A stretch of 64,000 nucleotides of DNA from assembly GCF_002929505.1 (NCBI RefSeq), contig NZ_PJJL01000073.1, positions 1-64,000 of the forward strand. The letters are read 5' to 3'. Shown in pieces: positions 28,201-36,303 of the stretch. The translations under genes and the position numbers were made by a program. The stretch comes from Cryobacterium sp. Y57. Its GTDB lineage: Bacteria; Actinomycetota; Actinomycetes; Actinomycetales; Microbacteriaceae. The first letter of the stretch is position 1. The number at the start of each line of letters is the position of its first letter. The notes beneath the pieces were generated by a model. It made no database searches and was not told where the DNA came from. It saw only the letters and a program-made list of their open reading frames with translations.

Positions 28201-28317
28201 TGCATGCTGTGGGAGCCTGGGCGTGCGCCCGGTAATCTGCCGAGGGCGAACACAGCCGTTTTCCGCCGCGCGCTCCGATAGATTCATTGAGAAGCGACAA
28301 CTGAAACGGAGCACGAC

Positions 28318-28914
28318 ATGGCCGACCCGACACCCACTAACGTTGTATTTGACCGACTGCTGAAGGACCGCATCATCTGGCTCGGCTCAGAGGTCCGTGA
28401 TGAAAACGCCAACGAGATCTGCGCCAAGATCCTGCTTCTGGCAGCCGAGGACTCGAAGCGCGACATCTATCTCTACATCAACTCTCCCGGCGGTTCGATC
28501 ACCGCCGGAATGGCGATCTACGACACGATGCAGTTCGTACCCAATGACATCGTCACGGTCGGCATCGGAATGGCGGCCTCGATGGGCCAGTTCCTGCTCA
28601 CCTCGGGCACTAAGGGTAAGCGGTACATCACCCCGAACGCCCGGGTGCTGTTGCACCAGCCGTCCGGCGGATTCGGTGGCACCGCGGCCGATATCCAGAC
28701 TCAGGCACGCCTCATCCTTGATATGAAGCAGCGACTGTCGGAGATCACAGCCGTGCAGACCGGCAAGACCCCCGAGCAGATCAACGCTGACGGTGACCGC
28801 GACAACTGGTTCAGCGCTCAGGAAGCCCTCGAGTACGGTTTCGTCGACCACCTCCGCGCATCCGCTTCGGATGTCATCGGTGGCGGCGGCACCGATCCCG
28901 ACGCCACCAAGTAG
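28318..28914 (+). CDS. clpP1: ATP-dependent Clp protease proteolytic subunit 1
   Basis: A 198-aa ClpP peptidase. Catalytic Ser88 lies in [10 protein letters not shown] and His113 in [10 protein letters not shown]; the catalytic Asp follows in the helix after [33 protein letters not shown] is the substrate-binding strand. In actinobacteria ClpP1 and ClpP2 form a mixed 14-mer that needs both subunits. GGAG lies 7 bases before the ATG, and a TAGATT box about 34 bases upstream is the likely promoter. Only 27 bases separate it from clpP2, so the two are an operon. Its cytoplasmic partner unfoldases would be ClpX (encoded below) and ClpC. Confidence 0.97.
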   Translation: MADPTPTNVVFDRLLKDRIIWLGSEVRDENANEICAKILLLAAEDSKRDIYLYINSPGGSITAGMAIYDTMQFVPNDIVTVGIGMAASMGQFLLTSGTKGKRYITPNARVLLHQPSGGFGGTAADIQTQARLILDMKQRLSEITAVQTGKTPEQINADGDRDNWFSAQEALEYGFVDHLRASASDVIGGGGTDPDATK

Positions 28915-28941
28915 TCCGCCGAAACTGAACAGGAAGAAATC

Positions 28942-29625
28942 ATGACTATCCCCACATTCGGTGGAACGGCCTACAGCTCGATGGGCGGCTCGACCAAGAA
29001 CTTGCCCGAATCCCGCTATATCCTTCCCACCTTCGAAGAGCGCACCGCCTACGGGTATAAGCGCCAGGACCCCTACGCGAAGCTGTTCGAAGACCGCATC
29101 ATCTTTCTCGGTGTGCAGGTTGACGACGCTTCGGCCGATGACGTGATGGCCCAGCTCCTCGTGCTGGAGAGCCAGGACCCGGACCGCGACATCATCATGT
29201 ACATCAACTCGCCCGGTGGATCGTTCACCGCCATGACGGCGATTTACGACACCATGCAGTACATTCGCCCGCACGTGATGACGGTCTGCCTCGGACAGGC
29301 GGCATCCGCTGCGGCCGTGCTTTTGGCCGGCGGTACCGCGGGCAAACGTCTCGCCCTGCCGAACGCGCGCATCCTCATTCACCAGCCCTCGGTTGGCGGC
29401 CAGGGTGGTGGCCAGGCTTCGGATATCGAAATTCAGGCGGCGGAGATTCTGCGCATGCGCGTCTGGCTCGAAGAGACCCTCGCTCACCACTCCAATCGGA
29501 GCGTGACTCAGGTCAACAAGGACATCGATCGCGATAAGATCATGAGCGCAGCAGAGGCCCTCGAATACGGACTCATCGACCAGGTTCTGACCAGCCGGAA
29601 GAACCTTCCCATGCTCGTCAAGTAG
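28942..29625 (+). CDS. clpP2: ATP-dependent Clp protease proteolytic subunit 2
   Basis: A 227-aa ClpP paralogue. Ser122 lies in [13 protein letters not shown] and His147 in ARILIHQPS. It has a longer N-terminus (about 40 residues, containing [18 protein letters not shown]) than ClpP1; in mycobacterial ClpP2 a similar segment is processed. AGGAAG precedes the ATG. It is co-transcribed with clpP1 and ends before a terminator hairpin. Together the two subunits and ClpX make the main energy-dependent protease, acting with trigger factor in protein quality control. Confidence 0.97.
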   Translation: MTIPTFGGTAYSSMGGSTKNLPESRYILPTFEERTAYGYKRQDPYAKLFEDRIIFLGVQVDDASADDVMAQLLVLESQDPDRDIIMYINSPGGSFTAMTAIYDTMQYIRPHVMTVCLGQAASAAAVLLAGGTAGKRLALPNARILIHQPSVGGQGGGQASDIEIQAAEILRMRVWLEETLAHHSNRSVTQVNKDIDRDKIMSAAEALEYGLIDQVLTSRKNLPMLVK

Positions 29626-29649
29626 CCTGTGGTCTGAACCGGCCTGACC

Positions 29650-29686
29650 GGCGCGTCGCCTTCGGGCGGCGCGCCGTTTCGGTTTA
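29650..29686 (+). terminator. Terminator after clpP2
   Basis: GGCGCG/CGCGCC with inner CGCC/GGCG around TTCG is followed by GTTTCGGTTTA. It separates the clpP1-clpP2 unit from clpX. Confidence 0.7.
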
Positions 29687-29720
29687 TTGCGTGCTGCACC
29701 TAACTGTCGGATGCACAGAC

Positions 29721-29726
29721 TAGGCT
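29721..29726 (+). promoter_or_regulatory. Likely -10 box for clpX
   Basis: TAGGCT lies 32 bases before the clpX ATG, downstream of the clpP2 terminator. Transcription from about 29733 would give a short leader carrying GGAGGAGG, so clpX has its own promoter. Confidence 0.5.
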
Positions 29727-29758
29727 CGATTGCAGCGAGACCAATGGAGGAGGCTGAC

Positions 29759-31036
29759 ATGGCCCGAATCGGTGAAAGTGCCGACCTGCTCAAGTGTTCC
29801 TTCTGCGGAAAGAGCCAGAAGCAGGTGCAACAGCTCATCGCCGGCCCCGGCGTGTATATCTGCGATGAATGCGTCGAGTTGTGCAACGAGATTATCGAAG
29901 AGCGCCTGGCTGAAGCCGGCTCGGAAGACACGACCGGTGAGTTCGACCTCCCCAAGCCCAAAGAAATCTTCGGCTTCCTCGAGGAATACGTCATTGGCCA
30001 GGAACCTGCCAAGCGTGCCCTCGCCGTTGCCGTCTACAACCATTACAAGCGTGTCCGGTCCCGGGCTACGCTCACGGCCGCCGAAGCTATCCACGACGAC
30101 GTCGAGATCGCCAAGTCCAACATTCTGCTCATCGGCCCGACCGGCTGCGGCAAGACCTATCTCGCCCAAACCCTCGCCAAGCGGCTCAACGTTCCCTTCG
30201 CCGTAGCGGATGCGACGGCGCTCACCGAAGCTGGATACGTCGGCGAAGACGTCGAGAACATTTTGCTCAAGCTCATCCAGGCCGCAGACTACGACGTCAA
30301 ACGGGCCGAGACGGGCATCATCTACATCGATGAGATCGACAAGATCGCCCGCAAGGCTGAAAACCCGTCGATCACCCGCGATGTTTCGGGCGAGGGCGTG
30401 CAGCAGGCGCTCCTGAAAATTCTTGAGGGCACGATTGCCTCGGTCCCCCCGCAGGGTGGGCGCAAGCATCCTCATCAGGAATTCATTCAGATCGACACCA
30501 CGAACGTGCTGTTTATCGTGGCGGGCGCTTTCGCCGGGCTCGAAGACATCATTTCGTCCCGCGCCGGCAAGAAGGGCATCGGATTCGGAGCTCCCCTGCA
30601 CGTCAAGGGCGACGACATCAACCTATTCAGTGAGGTTTTGCCCGAAGACCTGCACAAATTCGGGCTGATTCCTGAATTCATCGGGCGTCTGCCCGTCGTC
30701 ACGACGGTCACACAGCTCGATCAAGTGGCGCTCATGCAAATTCTGACCGTGCCCAAGAATGCGCTTGTGCGTCAATACCAGCGCATGTTCGAGCTCGACG
30801 GGGTCGAGCTCGAGTTCGAGCAACCGGCACTCGAAGCCATCGCCGACCTCGCTGTGCTCCGAAAGACCGGGGCCCGAGGCCTGCGAGCCATTCTCGAAGA
30901 GGTACTTGGCCCGGTCATGTTCGAGGTTCCGTCGAGCACTGACGTGGACCGCGTCATCATCACGCGCGACACGGTGTTGAACAACGCTCCCGCTGAGATG
31001 GTGCTGCACAAGTCCCGCGACGTAAAATCCGCGTAG
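29759..31036 (+). CDS. clpX: ATP-dependent Clp protease ATP-binding subunit ClpX
   Basis: A 425-aa AAA+ unfoldase that feeds substrates to ClpP. The N-terminal zinc-binding domain has Cys13, Cys16, Cys35 and Cys38 (CSFC...CDEC). Walker A GPTGCGKT is near residue 126, Walker B IIYIDEID follows, and the GYVGEDVE pore loop and [15 protein letters not shown] loop are intact, as is the C-terminal small domain. GGAGGAGG is 5 bases before the ATG. It has its own promoter downstream of a terminator, so it can be expressed apart from clpP1-clpP2. Confidence 0.97.
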   Translation: MARIGESADLLKCSFCGKSQKQVQQLIAGPGVYICDECVELCNEIIEERLAEAGSEDTTGEFDLPKPKEIFGFLEEYVIGQEPAKRALAVAVYNHYKRVRSRATLTAAEAIHDDVEIAKSNILLIGPTGCGKTYLAQTLAKRLNVPFAVADATALTEAGYVGEDVENILLKLIQAADYDVKRAETGIIYIDEIDKIARKAENPSITRDVSGEGVQQALLKILEGTIASVPPQGGRKHPHQEFIQIDTTNVLFIVAGAFAGLEDIISSRAGKKGIGFGAPLHVKGDDINLFSEVLPEDLHKFGLIPEFIGRLPVVTTVTQLDQVALMQILTVPKNALVRQYQRMFELDGVELEFEQPALEAIADLAVLRKTGARGLRAILEEVLGPVMFEVPSSTDVDRVIITRDTVLNNAPAEMVLHKSRDVKSA

Positions 31037-31064
31037 ATGGATGTGGACCGTGGAGCTCCTGCGC

Positions 31065-31835
31065 TCACGGGGATGCGAGCGTACGCTTAGTGGCCGTGTC
31101 GTCGGTTTGGGCAAATGAAGTGCGAATCAAGACTCCGGCCGTCGTGCGTTTAATGGTCAACGCGGACAACGCTGCGGCCAGCGCGAGGAAAGCGCCCGTC
31201 ACTTCGATGCCCTCTTCGAGAGCGACCATCATGTGGTGCGGCACGCTGGCGCGCGCGAGATCGTTGGCTTGTCCGCCGACCACGATGCCGCCGATGGCCT
31301 CGAAACCGACAGCGCCGAGCAAGAATATGATGCCCGCGACGACGAGACGGCGACGGAGATGTCGATTGATTCTCTTGGCGATCCAGAGAACGATCAGGCC
31401 GGCAATAACGGCCAACGGCACACCGACCGTTAGCCAAGCGTACGTAAATCGGCTGCCGAGATCGAAGCGCGCGAGCTTTTCATGAAGCTGGGCGATTTCG
31501 TCGGCCGACAGCACGACGGCCACGGCAGCGAGTAAAAAATAGGGAACGCTACTTGCTCTCTCATTTCGAACAGCGAACCCGATAGCGGCGAGGGAGAGCC
31601 CAATGGTGGCTAAGAGCAGCCCTGACGCCCAGGCCCACAGGTTCGCTTCACCGTCAGCATAGATCAGGCTCGCTAGGGCGCTGAGCGCGGCCCACCCCGG
31701 GGTCGTGGTGTCGAGGTTGGCGCGCAGGTAGTGCGCGACGGATCCGACCACAAGCATGAGTGTGAAACCGATGGCGGCGGTCCAGAGAAGCCGCCGTCGA
31801 GTCGCGCCCGGAATCCTATCTGTCGTAATGTCCAT
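31065..31835 (-). CDS. Polytopic membrane protein, function unknown
   Basis: A 256-aa protein with about six or seven membrane helices. Between helices are conserved-looking charged segments SADEIAQLHEKLARFDLGSRF and MMVALEEGIEVTGAF; a glutamate/histidine array inside the membrane region suggests metal or proton binding. No named family is recognised. ATG at 31835 is used; TTG at 31841 is in frame. Upstream, 36-58 bases before the ATG, is the inverted repeat ACCCCCC-N7-GGGGGG, similar in style to the palindrome before the MFS gene. It converges on clpX with a 28-base gap. Confidence 0.75.
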   Translation of the reverse strand: MDITTDRIPGATRRRLLWTAAIGFTLMLVVGSVAHYLRANLDTTTPGWAALSALASLIYADGEANLWAWASGLLLATIGLSLAAIGFAVRNERASSVPYFLLAAVAVVLSADEIAQLHEKLARFDLGSRFTYAWLTVGVPLAVIAGLIVLWIAKRINRHLRRRLVVAGIIFLLGAVGFEAIGGIVVGGQANDLARASVPHHMMVALEEGIEVTGAFLALAAALSALTIKRTTAGVLIRTSFAQTDDTATKRTLASP

Positions 31836-31870
31836 GGGCAAGGACCGTACGACAAGCCAACGCGCTGCGC

Positions 31871-31893
31871 ACCCCCCAATGTTAGGGGGGGGT
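31871..31893. repeat. C-tract/G-tract inverted repeat upstream of the membrane protein
   Basis: A 6-base C run and an 8-base G run flank AATGTTA, with ACC at the left edge and GTA at the right. It lies 36-58 bases before the minus-strand membrane gene. It could be an operator or only a hairpin. Confidence 0.5.
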
Positions 31894-32016
31894 ACCGACC
31901 GTTGCGACCCACCGTCAGCAATCGCGACGTTTTGGGGGCCGGGGGGACGAGTCGCGCAGAGGTGGCCGCGTCGCGCGGAAAGTGCATCAGCTTACTGTTT
32001 ACGAGCCCCCTGCGCC

Positions 32017-34081
32017 CTAGTTCAGGCCGCGTCGGTCGAGCAACGGCTGCAGATCGGCGTCGTGGCCGCGCCAATCCCGGTAAGCCTCGAGCGGATCCTG
32101 AGTGCCGCCGACTCCGAGCAGGCGATCACGAAAACGATCGCCGTTGGCGCGAGTCAGGCCGCCGTTGTCCCTGAACCATTCCACGGTGTCGGCGTCGAGT
32201 ACCTCGCTCCAAATGTAGGAGTAGTACCCGGCGTCGTATCCTCCCGAGAATGTGTGCGCGAAGTAGGTGCTCGCGTAACGGGTGGGAACAGCCGGATTAT
32301 CCAGTCCAACAGAAGTGAGGGCATCCGCTTCGAACCGGGCGACGTCGGCGACGGTCGTGTCGGCGTCAATGCGATGCCAGGCCTGGTCGAGGAGTGCTGC
32401 GGCGAGATACTCGCTGGTCAGGAAGCCCTCGTTGAAAGCCGACGATGCCTGGATGCGGTCCACCAGGTGCTGCGGCATCGCCTCACCGGTCTGGTAGTGA
32501 CGGGCGTAGTTGGAGAGTATTTCGGGCCAGAGCATCCACATCTCATTGACCTGACTGGGGAATTCCACGAAGTCCCGATACACGTTGGTGCCGGAGAACT
32601 TGGGATAGGTCGCACGGGCCAGGAGCCCGTGCAGGGCATGACCGAATTCGTGGAACAGGGTGGTGACCTGGTCGTAGGTGAGCAGAGTCGGCTCCCCGGC
32701 AGCAGGTTTCGACACGTTGAGGTTATTACAGACCACGCTCGTATCGGTTCCGAGCAGGGCAGACTGCGAGACCAGGGCGTTCATCCAGGCCCCGCCGCGC
32801 TTGGAATCGCGGGTGTAGAAGTCGCCGATGTACAGACCGAGCGCTAAGCCTTCTTCGGTGGTGACCTCGAAGACGCGCGATTCAGGGTGCCAGCCGACCA
32901 GTTCGGGCCTCGCCGTGAAGGTCAGCCCGTAGAGCTGGTTAGCCGCGTAGAAGACCCCATTGGTCAGTACGCTTTCAAGCTCGAAGTAGGGGCGCATGGC
33001 CGCGGTGTCCACGTCGTACTTCTCCCGCCGTACCTTTTCGGTGTAGAACGCCCAGTCCCAGGCCGCCAGCTCGAAACCGCCGCCCTCGGCATCGACCACG
33101 GCCTGCAGATCGGCTTGTTCCACGCGGGCATTGGGGGCAGCAGCCGGTGCGAGGCGCCCGAGCAGGTCCCAGACGGCTTCGGGTGACGTGGCCGTTTGAT
33201 CGGCGGTCACGACAGGCGGCGTGACTGTCAAACCCGAGCAGGCGGGCACGCTGGGCGCGGAGATGAGTAATCTCGATCACGAGAGGCCGGTTGTCATTGG
33301 CCGCTCCCGTCGTATCCGAGCGGATGCCGCGGGCTCGGCTCGCTGCGAGCAACCGTTCGCGCACCCCCCGGTCGGTGAGGCTCGCAAGGTAGGGGTGCGA
33401 GGTGGGGAGTACGAGGTTGATCAGGTATTTGCCGTCGAGCTGGCGTTCCCGAGCGGCCTCGGCCGCCGCCGAGATCTCGCCGTCCGTGAGTCCGTCGAGC
33501 TCGGCCACGTCGTCAAGGACGAGGGCGAGCTCGTTGGTATCGGCCAGCAGGTTCTCTTCGAAGCGGGTGGTGAGGGTCGACAGGCGCGAGTTGACGTCAC
33601 GCAATGTCTGCTTGTCGTCATCGCTCAGGCCGGCCCCGGCCAGCGTGAACTCGGTGAAATAGCGGTCGATGAGGTACAGAGACTCGGCGTCGAGTGTGAG
33701 GCCGGCGCGCTGCTCGTGCACGGCTTCGACGCGCGCGTAGAGGGCGGGATCGAGCCGGATCGCGTCGGCGTGGGCGGCCAGCAACGGCGCGAGTTCTTCT
33801 TCGAGGTCGTTCGTGAAGTCAGTGGAGTCGGACGAGCTTTTGTTGAAGAAGACCTCGGAGACCCGGGCGAGCATTTGTCCGCTGCGCTCGAGGGCGACGA
33901 GCGTGTTGTCGAAACTGGGGGCATCCGCTGCGCCGGTGATAGCGCTGACTTCGGCGAGCTGCTCGACCATGCCCTGCAGAAAGGCCGGCCGATAGTGGTA
34001 ATCGGAAATGGACGAGAAGGGCGGCAGCTGGTGCGGCAGCGTGCTGCGCGTGAAAAAAGGGTTGTTCGCGGTGAAAGCCAT
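32017..34081 (-). pseudogene. M3 family oligopeptidase (Dcp-like), disrupted by a single-base frameshift
   Basis: The N-terminal part reads from ATG at 34081 (MAFTANNPFFTRSTLP) to about 33211. Continuation RDRRSNGHVTRSR is unlike the family, whereas the next frame carries VTADQTATSPEAVWDLLGRLAP and the rest of the enzyme to 32017. One extra base near 33211 explains both frames. The zinc motif FHEFGHALHG is intact in the downstream half. Joined, it would be about 688 aa, a normal dipeptidyl carboxypeptidase/oligopeptidase A length. The start is supported by a TAGTGT box 6 bases upstream. It could be a real mutation or a base-calling error. Confidence 0.85.
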
Positions 34082-34087
34082 GCGTCC

Positions 34088-34093
34088 ACACTA
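34088..34093 (-). promoter_or_regulatory. -10 box of a leaderless promoter for the M3 peptidase
   Basis: On the minus strand TAGTGT ends exactly 6 bases before the ATG at 34081. No ribosome binding site lies between. Confidence 0.55.
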
Positions 34094-34172
34094 ACCAACA
34101 CGGTCCTTAGGTCCGACGGTGCGAAGAAGTAGTGACGTTGATGCCGGATATCGAGCAGCCCACCCGCCCGAG

Positions 34173-34535
34173 TTACGAGTTATTGCCGCGCGACCACTCG
34201 GCACGCACGGCGCTGAGCGCATCGTCGAGACTGACTCCCCGTCGATGTAGGGCCTGTGTGAAGAGTCGCGCACTCGCGCGAGACTCGTCGTCGATGCACT
34301 GACCGGCGCGTACCCTGGTGCCGCTGCCCCGACTGGTCGAAATGAGCCCCGCCGCCTCCAACGCGGCATAAGCACGCGCAACGGTGCCCGTCGCTATCTG
34401 AAGATCGGTCGCGAGCTGGCGCATCGAGGGCAGGCGCTGGTCCGCTCTGAGCGATCCAGCGCGGATCTGATCCGCCACCTGGGCCCGAATCTGCTCGAAC
34501 GGCGGCGTGGCCTGGTCTTCGTCGATGGCGATCAT
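34173..34535 (-). CDS. GntR-family regulator, YtrA-like short form
   Basis: A 120-aa regulator with an N-terminal winged helix: PPFEQIRAQVADQIRAGSLRADQRLPSMRQLA and the recognition helix ATGTVARAYAALEAAGLI, then SRGSGTRV. The C-terminal region is only about 50 residues, as in the YtrA group, too small for a large effector domain. The start at 34535 is chosen because the frame upstream is not GntR-like. It lies 10 bases after the upstream membrane protein gene and a 34-bp palindrome precedes the pair, so it very probably regulates its own operon. Confidence 0.88.
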   Translation of the reverse strand: MIAIDEDQATPPFEQIRAQVADQIRAGSLRADQRLPSMRQLATDLQIATGTVARAYAALEAAGLISTSRGSGTRVRAGQCIDDESRASARLFTQALHRRGVSLDDALSAVRAEWSRGNNS

Positions 34536-34545
34536 GTGCCGAGGC

Positions 34546-35496
34546 TCAGGACTGCTGAGTGGATGCCGCACTCGTTGTCGAGGCGCGTGCCGGATAAACG
34601 CGGCCGAGTGGCTGCCTCGTGGCATCCAGGATCGAGAGGATGACCAGAACCCCTCCAAGTAGAGCGACGATCAGCCCGGTACCCAGCTCGATGAGACCGA
34701 AGGCAGCGGCTGGCTGCACGGCGGAGGTGGTCCCGCCGGGCAGGAACGTGATTGCAGCGTTTCTCGTGGCCCAGCCGGCGACGAGCAACACGCCGCCGGA
34801 GTAGAGAAACAGTGCACCAGAACTGAGCTGCATGACGACGCGCGTGGCCAGAACTCGCACAGCCCGATCGAGCTCGTCGAAGTGTTCGGGGCGCGCTGCC
34901 GAGGCGATTCGACCGAGTGCGAACAGTGTCGCCGCGGCGAGCAGCACGGTCAAGCCGATCAGCGGCACACCGTAATACCAGCCCGGGTAGGGTCCCGCTG
35001 TGCGTGAGCCGATGGTGATCGAACGGAAAGCGCCGTCAGGCGGCGTACTAGCGGCCAAGCCGGCGATGACCGCGAAGACGACCACGGCGACTGCAGCACA
35101 AAGCGGCAGCAGAAATCCCCAGGCCGGTCCGTACGTCCACACTCGGCGCGGCACCAGGTCGGCCGAGCGGCGCCTGGATCGGTCGGTCACGATGCGCGTC
35201 GGGCTGAGGGCGAAGACCAGCAGGCCGATCACCGCAGCGACGCCAGGAGCCAGCATCAGCGGCAAACCGTACCAGCTCGGTTGCGCCTGGTTGATCCGAT
35301 CGAGCGCCCAGAGCACGACTCCGCCGGCCGCGAGGCCGCCGATGTTGCGCAGCATGATCGAGCGGGCGAACCTGCGCGCGGTCACCGCGTTAATCTCGGG
35401 AACCGTCACGACCAGGTCGGCCAAGCGTTTTCGGCTGCTCACCCGAACAATCCCGACCACCAGGAAAAGGAGTAGGAAGTAAATGAGAAACAACAT
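34546..35496 (-). CDS. Polytopic membrane protein co-transcribed with a GntR regulator
   Basis: A 316-aa membrane protein. Helices at about residues 1-18 (MLFLIYFLLLFLVVGIV), 50-68, 78-98, 125-150, 175-200, 220-240 and 265-290 are separated by basic loops such as SSRKRLADLV. The N-terminus resembles DUF1648-like permease-style proteins often paired with YtrA-type regulators, but identity is not certain. ATG at 35496 is used because the open frame further upstream runs into the palindromic operator. It is likely an accessory permease or sensor of cell-envelope stress; this is inference from the gene pair only. Confidence 0.75.
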   Translation of the reverse strand: MLFLIYFLLLFLVVGIVRVSSRKRLADLVVTVPEINAVTARRFARSIMLRNIGGLAAGGVVLWALDRINQAQPSWYGLPLMLAPGVAAVIGLLVFALSPTRIVTDRSRRRSADLVPRRVWTYGPAWGFLLPLCAAVAVVVFAVIAGLAASTPPDGAFRSITIGSRTAGPYPGWYYGVPLIGLTVLLAAATLFALGRIASAARPEHFDELDRAVRVLATRVVMQLSSGALFLYSGGVLLVAGWATRNAAITFLPGGTTSAVQPAAAFGLIELGTGLIVALLGGVLVILSILDATRQPLGRVYPARASTTSAASTQQS

Positions 35497-35504
35497 GCAC
35501 GCCG

Positions 35505-35538
35505 CCTTGTGTGTATCAGTCAGGTGATACACACAAGG
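35505..35538. promoter_or_regulatory. 34-bp palindromic operator upstream of the GntR operon
   Basis: CCTTGTGTGTATCA and TGATACACACAAGG are perfect 14-bp arms around a 6-bp spacer, directly upstream of the membrane protein gene. The TGTATCA...TGATACA core fits GntR/YtrA-type operators. A TAGCCT box overlaps its edge on the minus strand, so binding should block transcription. Confidence 0.8.
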
Positions 35539-35575
35539 CTAGCAGGCGTCTCATCGCACAGCTACACGTGAAACC

Positions 35576-35845
35576 CTAAATCCATTCCTCGTCATCGTCA
35601 TCGACGTTGGTGGACGGCTGCGTGATGGTTGCGCTGTCGTCGACCGGGTTGAACCGAATGATGGTGCCATCGTCGAGCTCGATCACCGGTTTGGACTCCA
35701 GCCAGGTCAGAGTCCAGCGCCAGGTGCTGCTGTCGACGGCCAGCGCCGTGACGTCTTCTTCGACCGATCGCACGGCGATTTCAGCAACGTGCGGCAGCCC
35801 GGCCGGCAGGGTGCCGCCGAGCGTCCATCGAGTGCCTAACTGCAT
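35576..35845 (-). CDS. Small conserved hypothetical protein
   Basis: An 89-aa soluble protein, probably beta-rich, with VEEDVTALAVDSSTWRWTLTWLESKPVIELDDG and an acidic tail ending DDDDEEWI. It follows the acetyltransferase by 3 bases and belongs to the valS operon. No family is recognised and no function is suggested beyond that neighbourhood. Confidence 0.72.
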   Translation of the reverse strand: MQLGTRWTLGGTLPAGLPHVAEIAVRSVEEDVTALAVDSSTWRWTLTWLESKPVIELDDGTIIRFNPVDDSATITQPSTNVDDDDEEWI

Positions 35846-35848
35846 GAT

Positions 35849-36295
35849 CTAGACGTCGATCTCGTAGGTGACCCAGTCGGTACGCGTTCCGAGCTGCTCA
35901 TAGAGTACCTGCGCGGTTGCGTTGTCGGCGGCGGTCACGAGCTGAATCTGGGCCAGCTTGTGCGCACGGGCATAGGTCTTGGTGAATTCCATCAAAAGGG
36001 AACCGACGCCGTTCTTGCGCGCGTCTTCGGCCACATAGAGATCGTCCAGGAACAGCGCCACGTCGCCGCTGAGGGTACGCGGAACGCTGCGATAGTGGGC
36101 AAAGCCGACAAAATCACCATCGTCGTTGACTGCCACGGCACCAACAAGGGCGTTGTTCGTGTCGATAATCCAGCTCCACACCTGCAGGGCTTTCTGATCG
36201 GTCAGTTCGCTTTCGTAGAACGCGCTGTAGCCTTCGAACAGGCCCAGCCAGGCAAAAAAGTCCTTGTCGCCCAGTGGGCGGACGGTCACTGACAT
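35849..36295 (-). CDS. GNAT family N-acetyltransferase
   Basis: A 148-aa single-domain acetyltransferase. The acetyl-CoA region is ALFLDDLYVAEDARKNGVGSLLMEFTKTYAR (the Q/RxxGxG/A-type loop appears as RKNGVGS near residue 94), with the start of strand beta-4 in VALFLDDLYV. It probably acetylates an amine on a small molecule or protein; the substrate is unknown. GGAG lies before the ATG at 36295. It follows valS by 8 bases and the next small gene by 3, so the three form an operon. Confidence 0.9.
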   Translation of the reverse strand: MSVTVRPLGDKDFFAWLGLFEGYSAFYESELTDQKALQVWSWIIDTNNALVGAVAVNDDGDFVGFAHYRSVPRTLSGDVALFLDDLYVAEDARKNGVGSLLMEFTKTYARAHKLAQIQLVTAADNATAQVLYEQLGTRTDWVTYEIDV

Positions 36296-36303
36296 CTGGT
36301 CTC

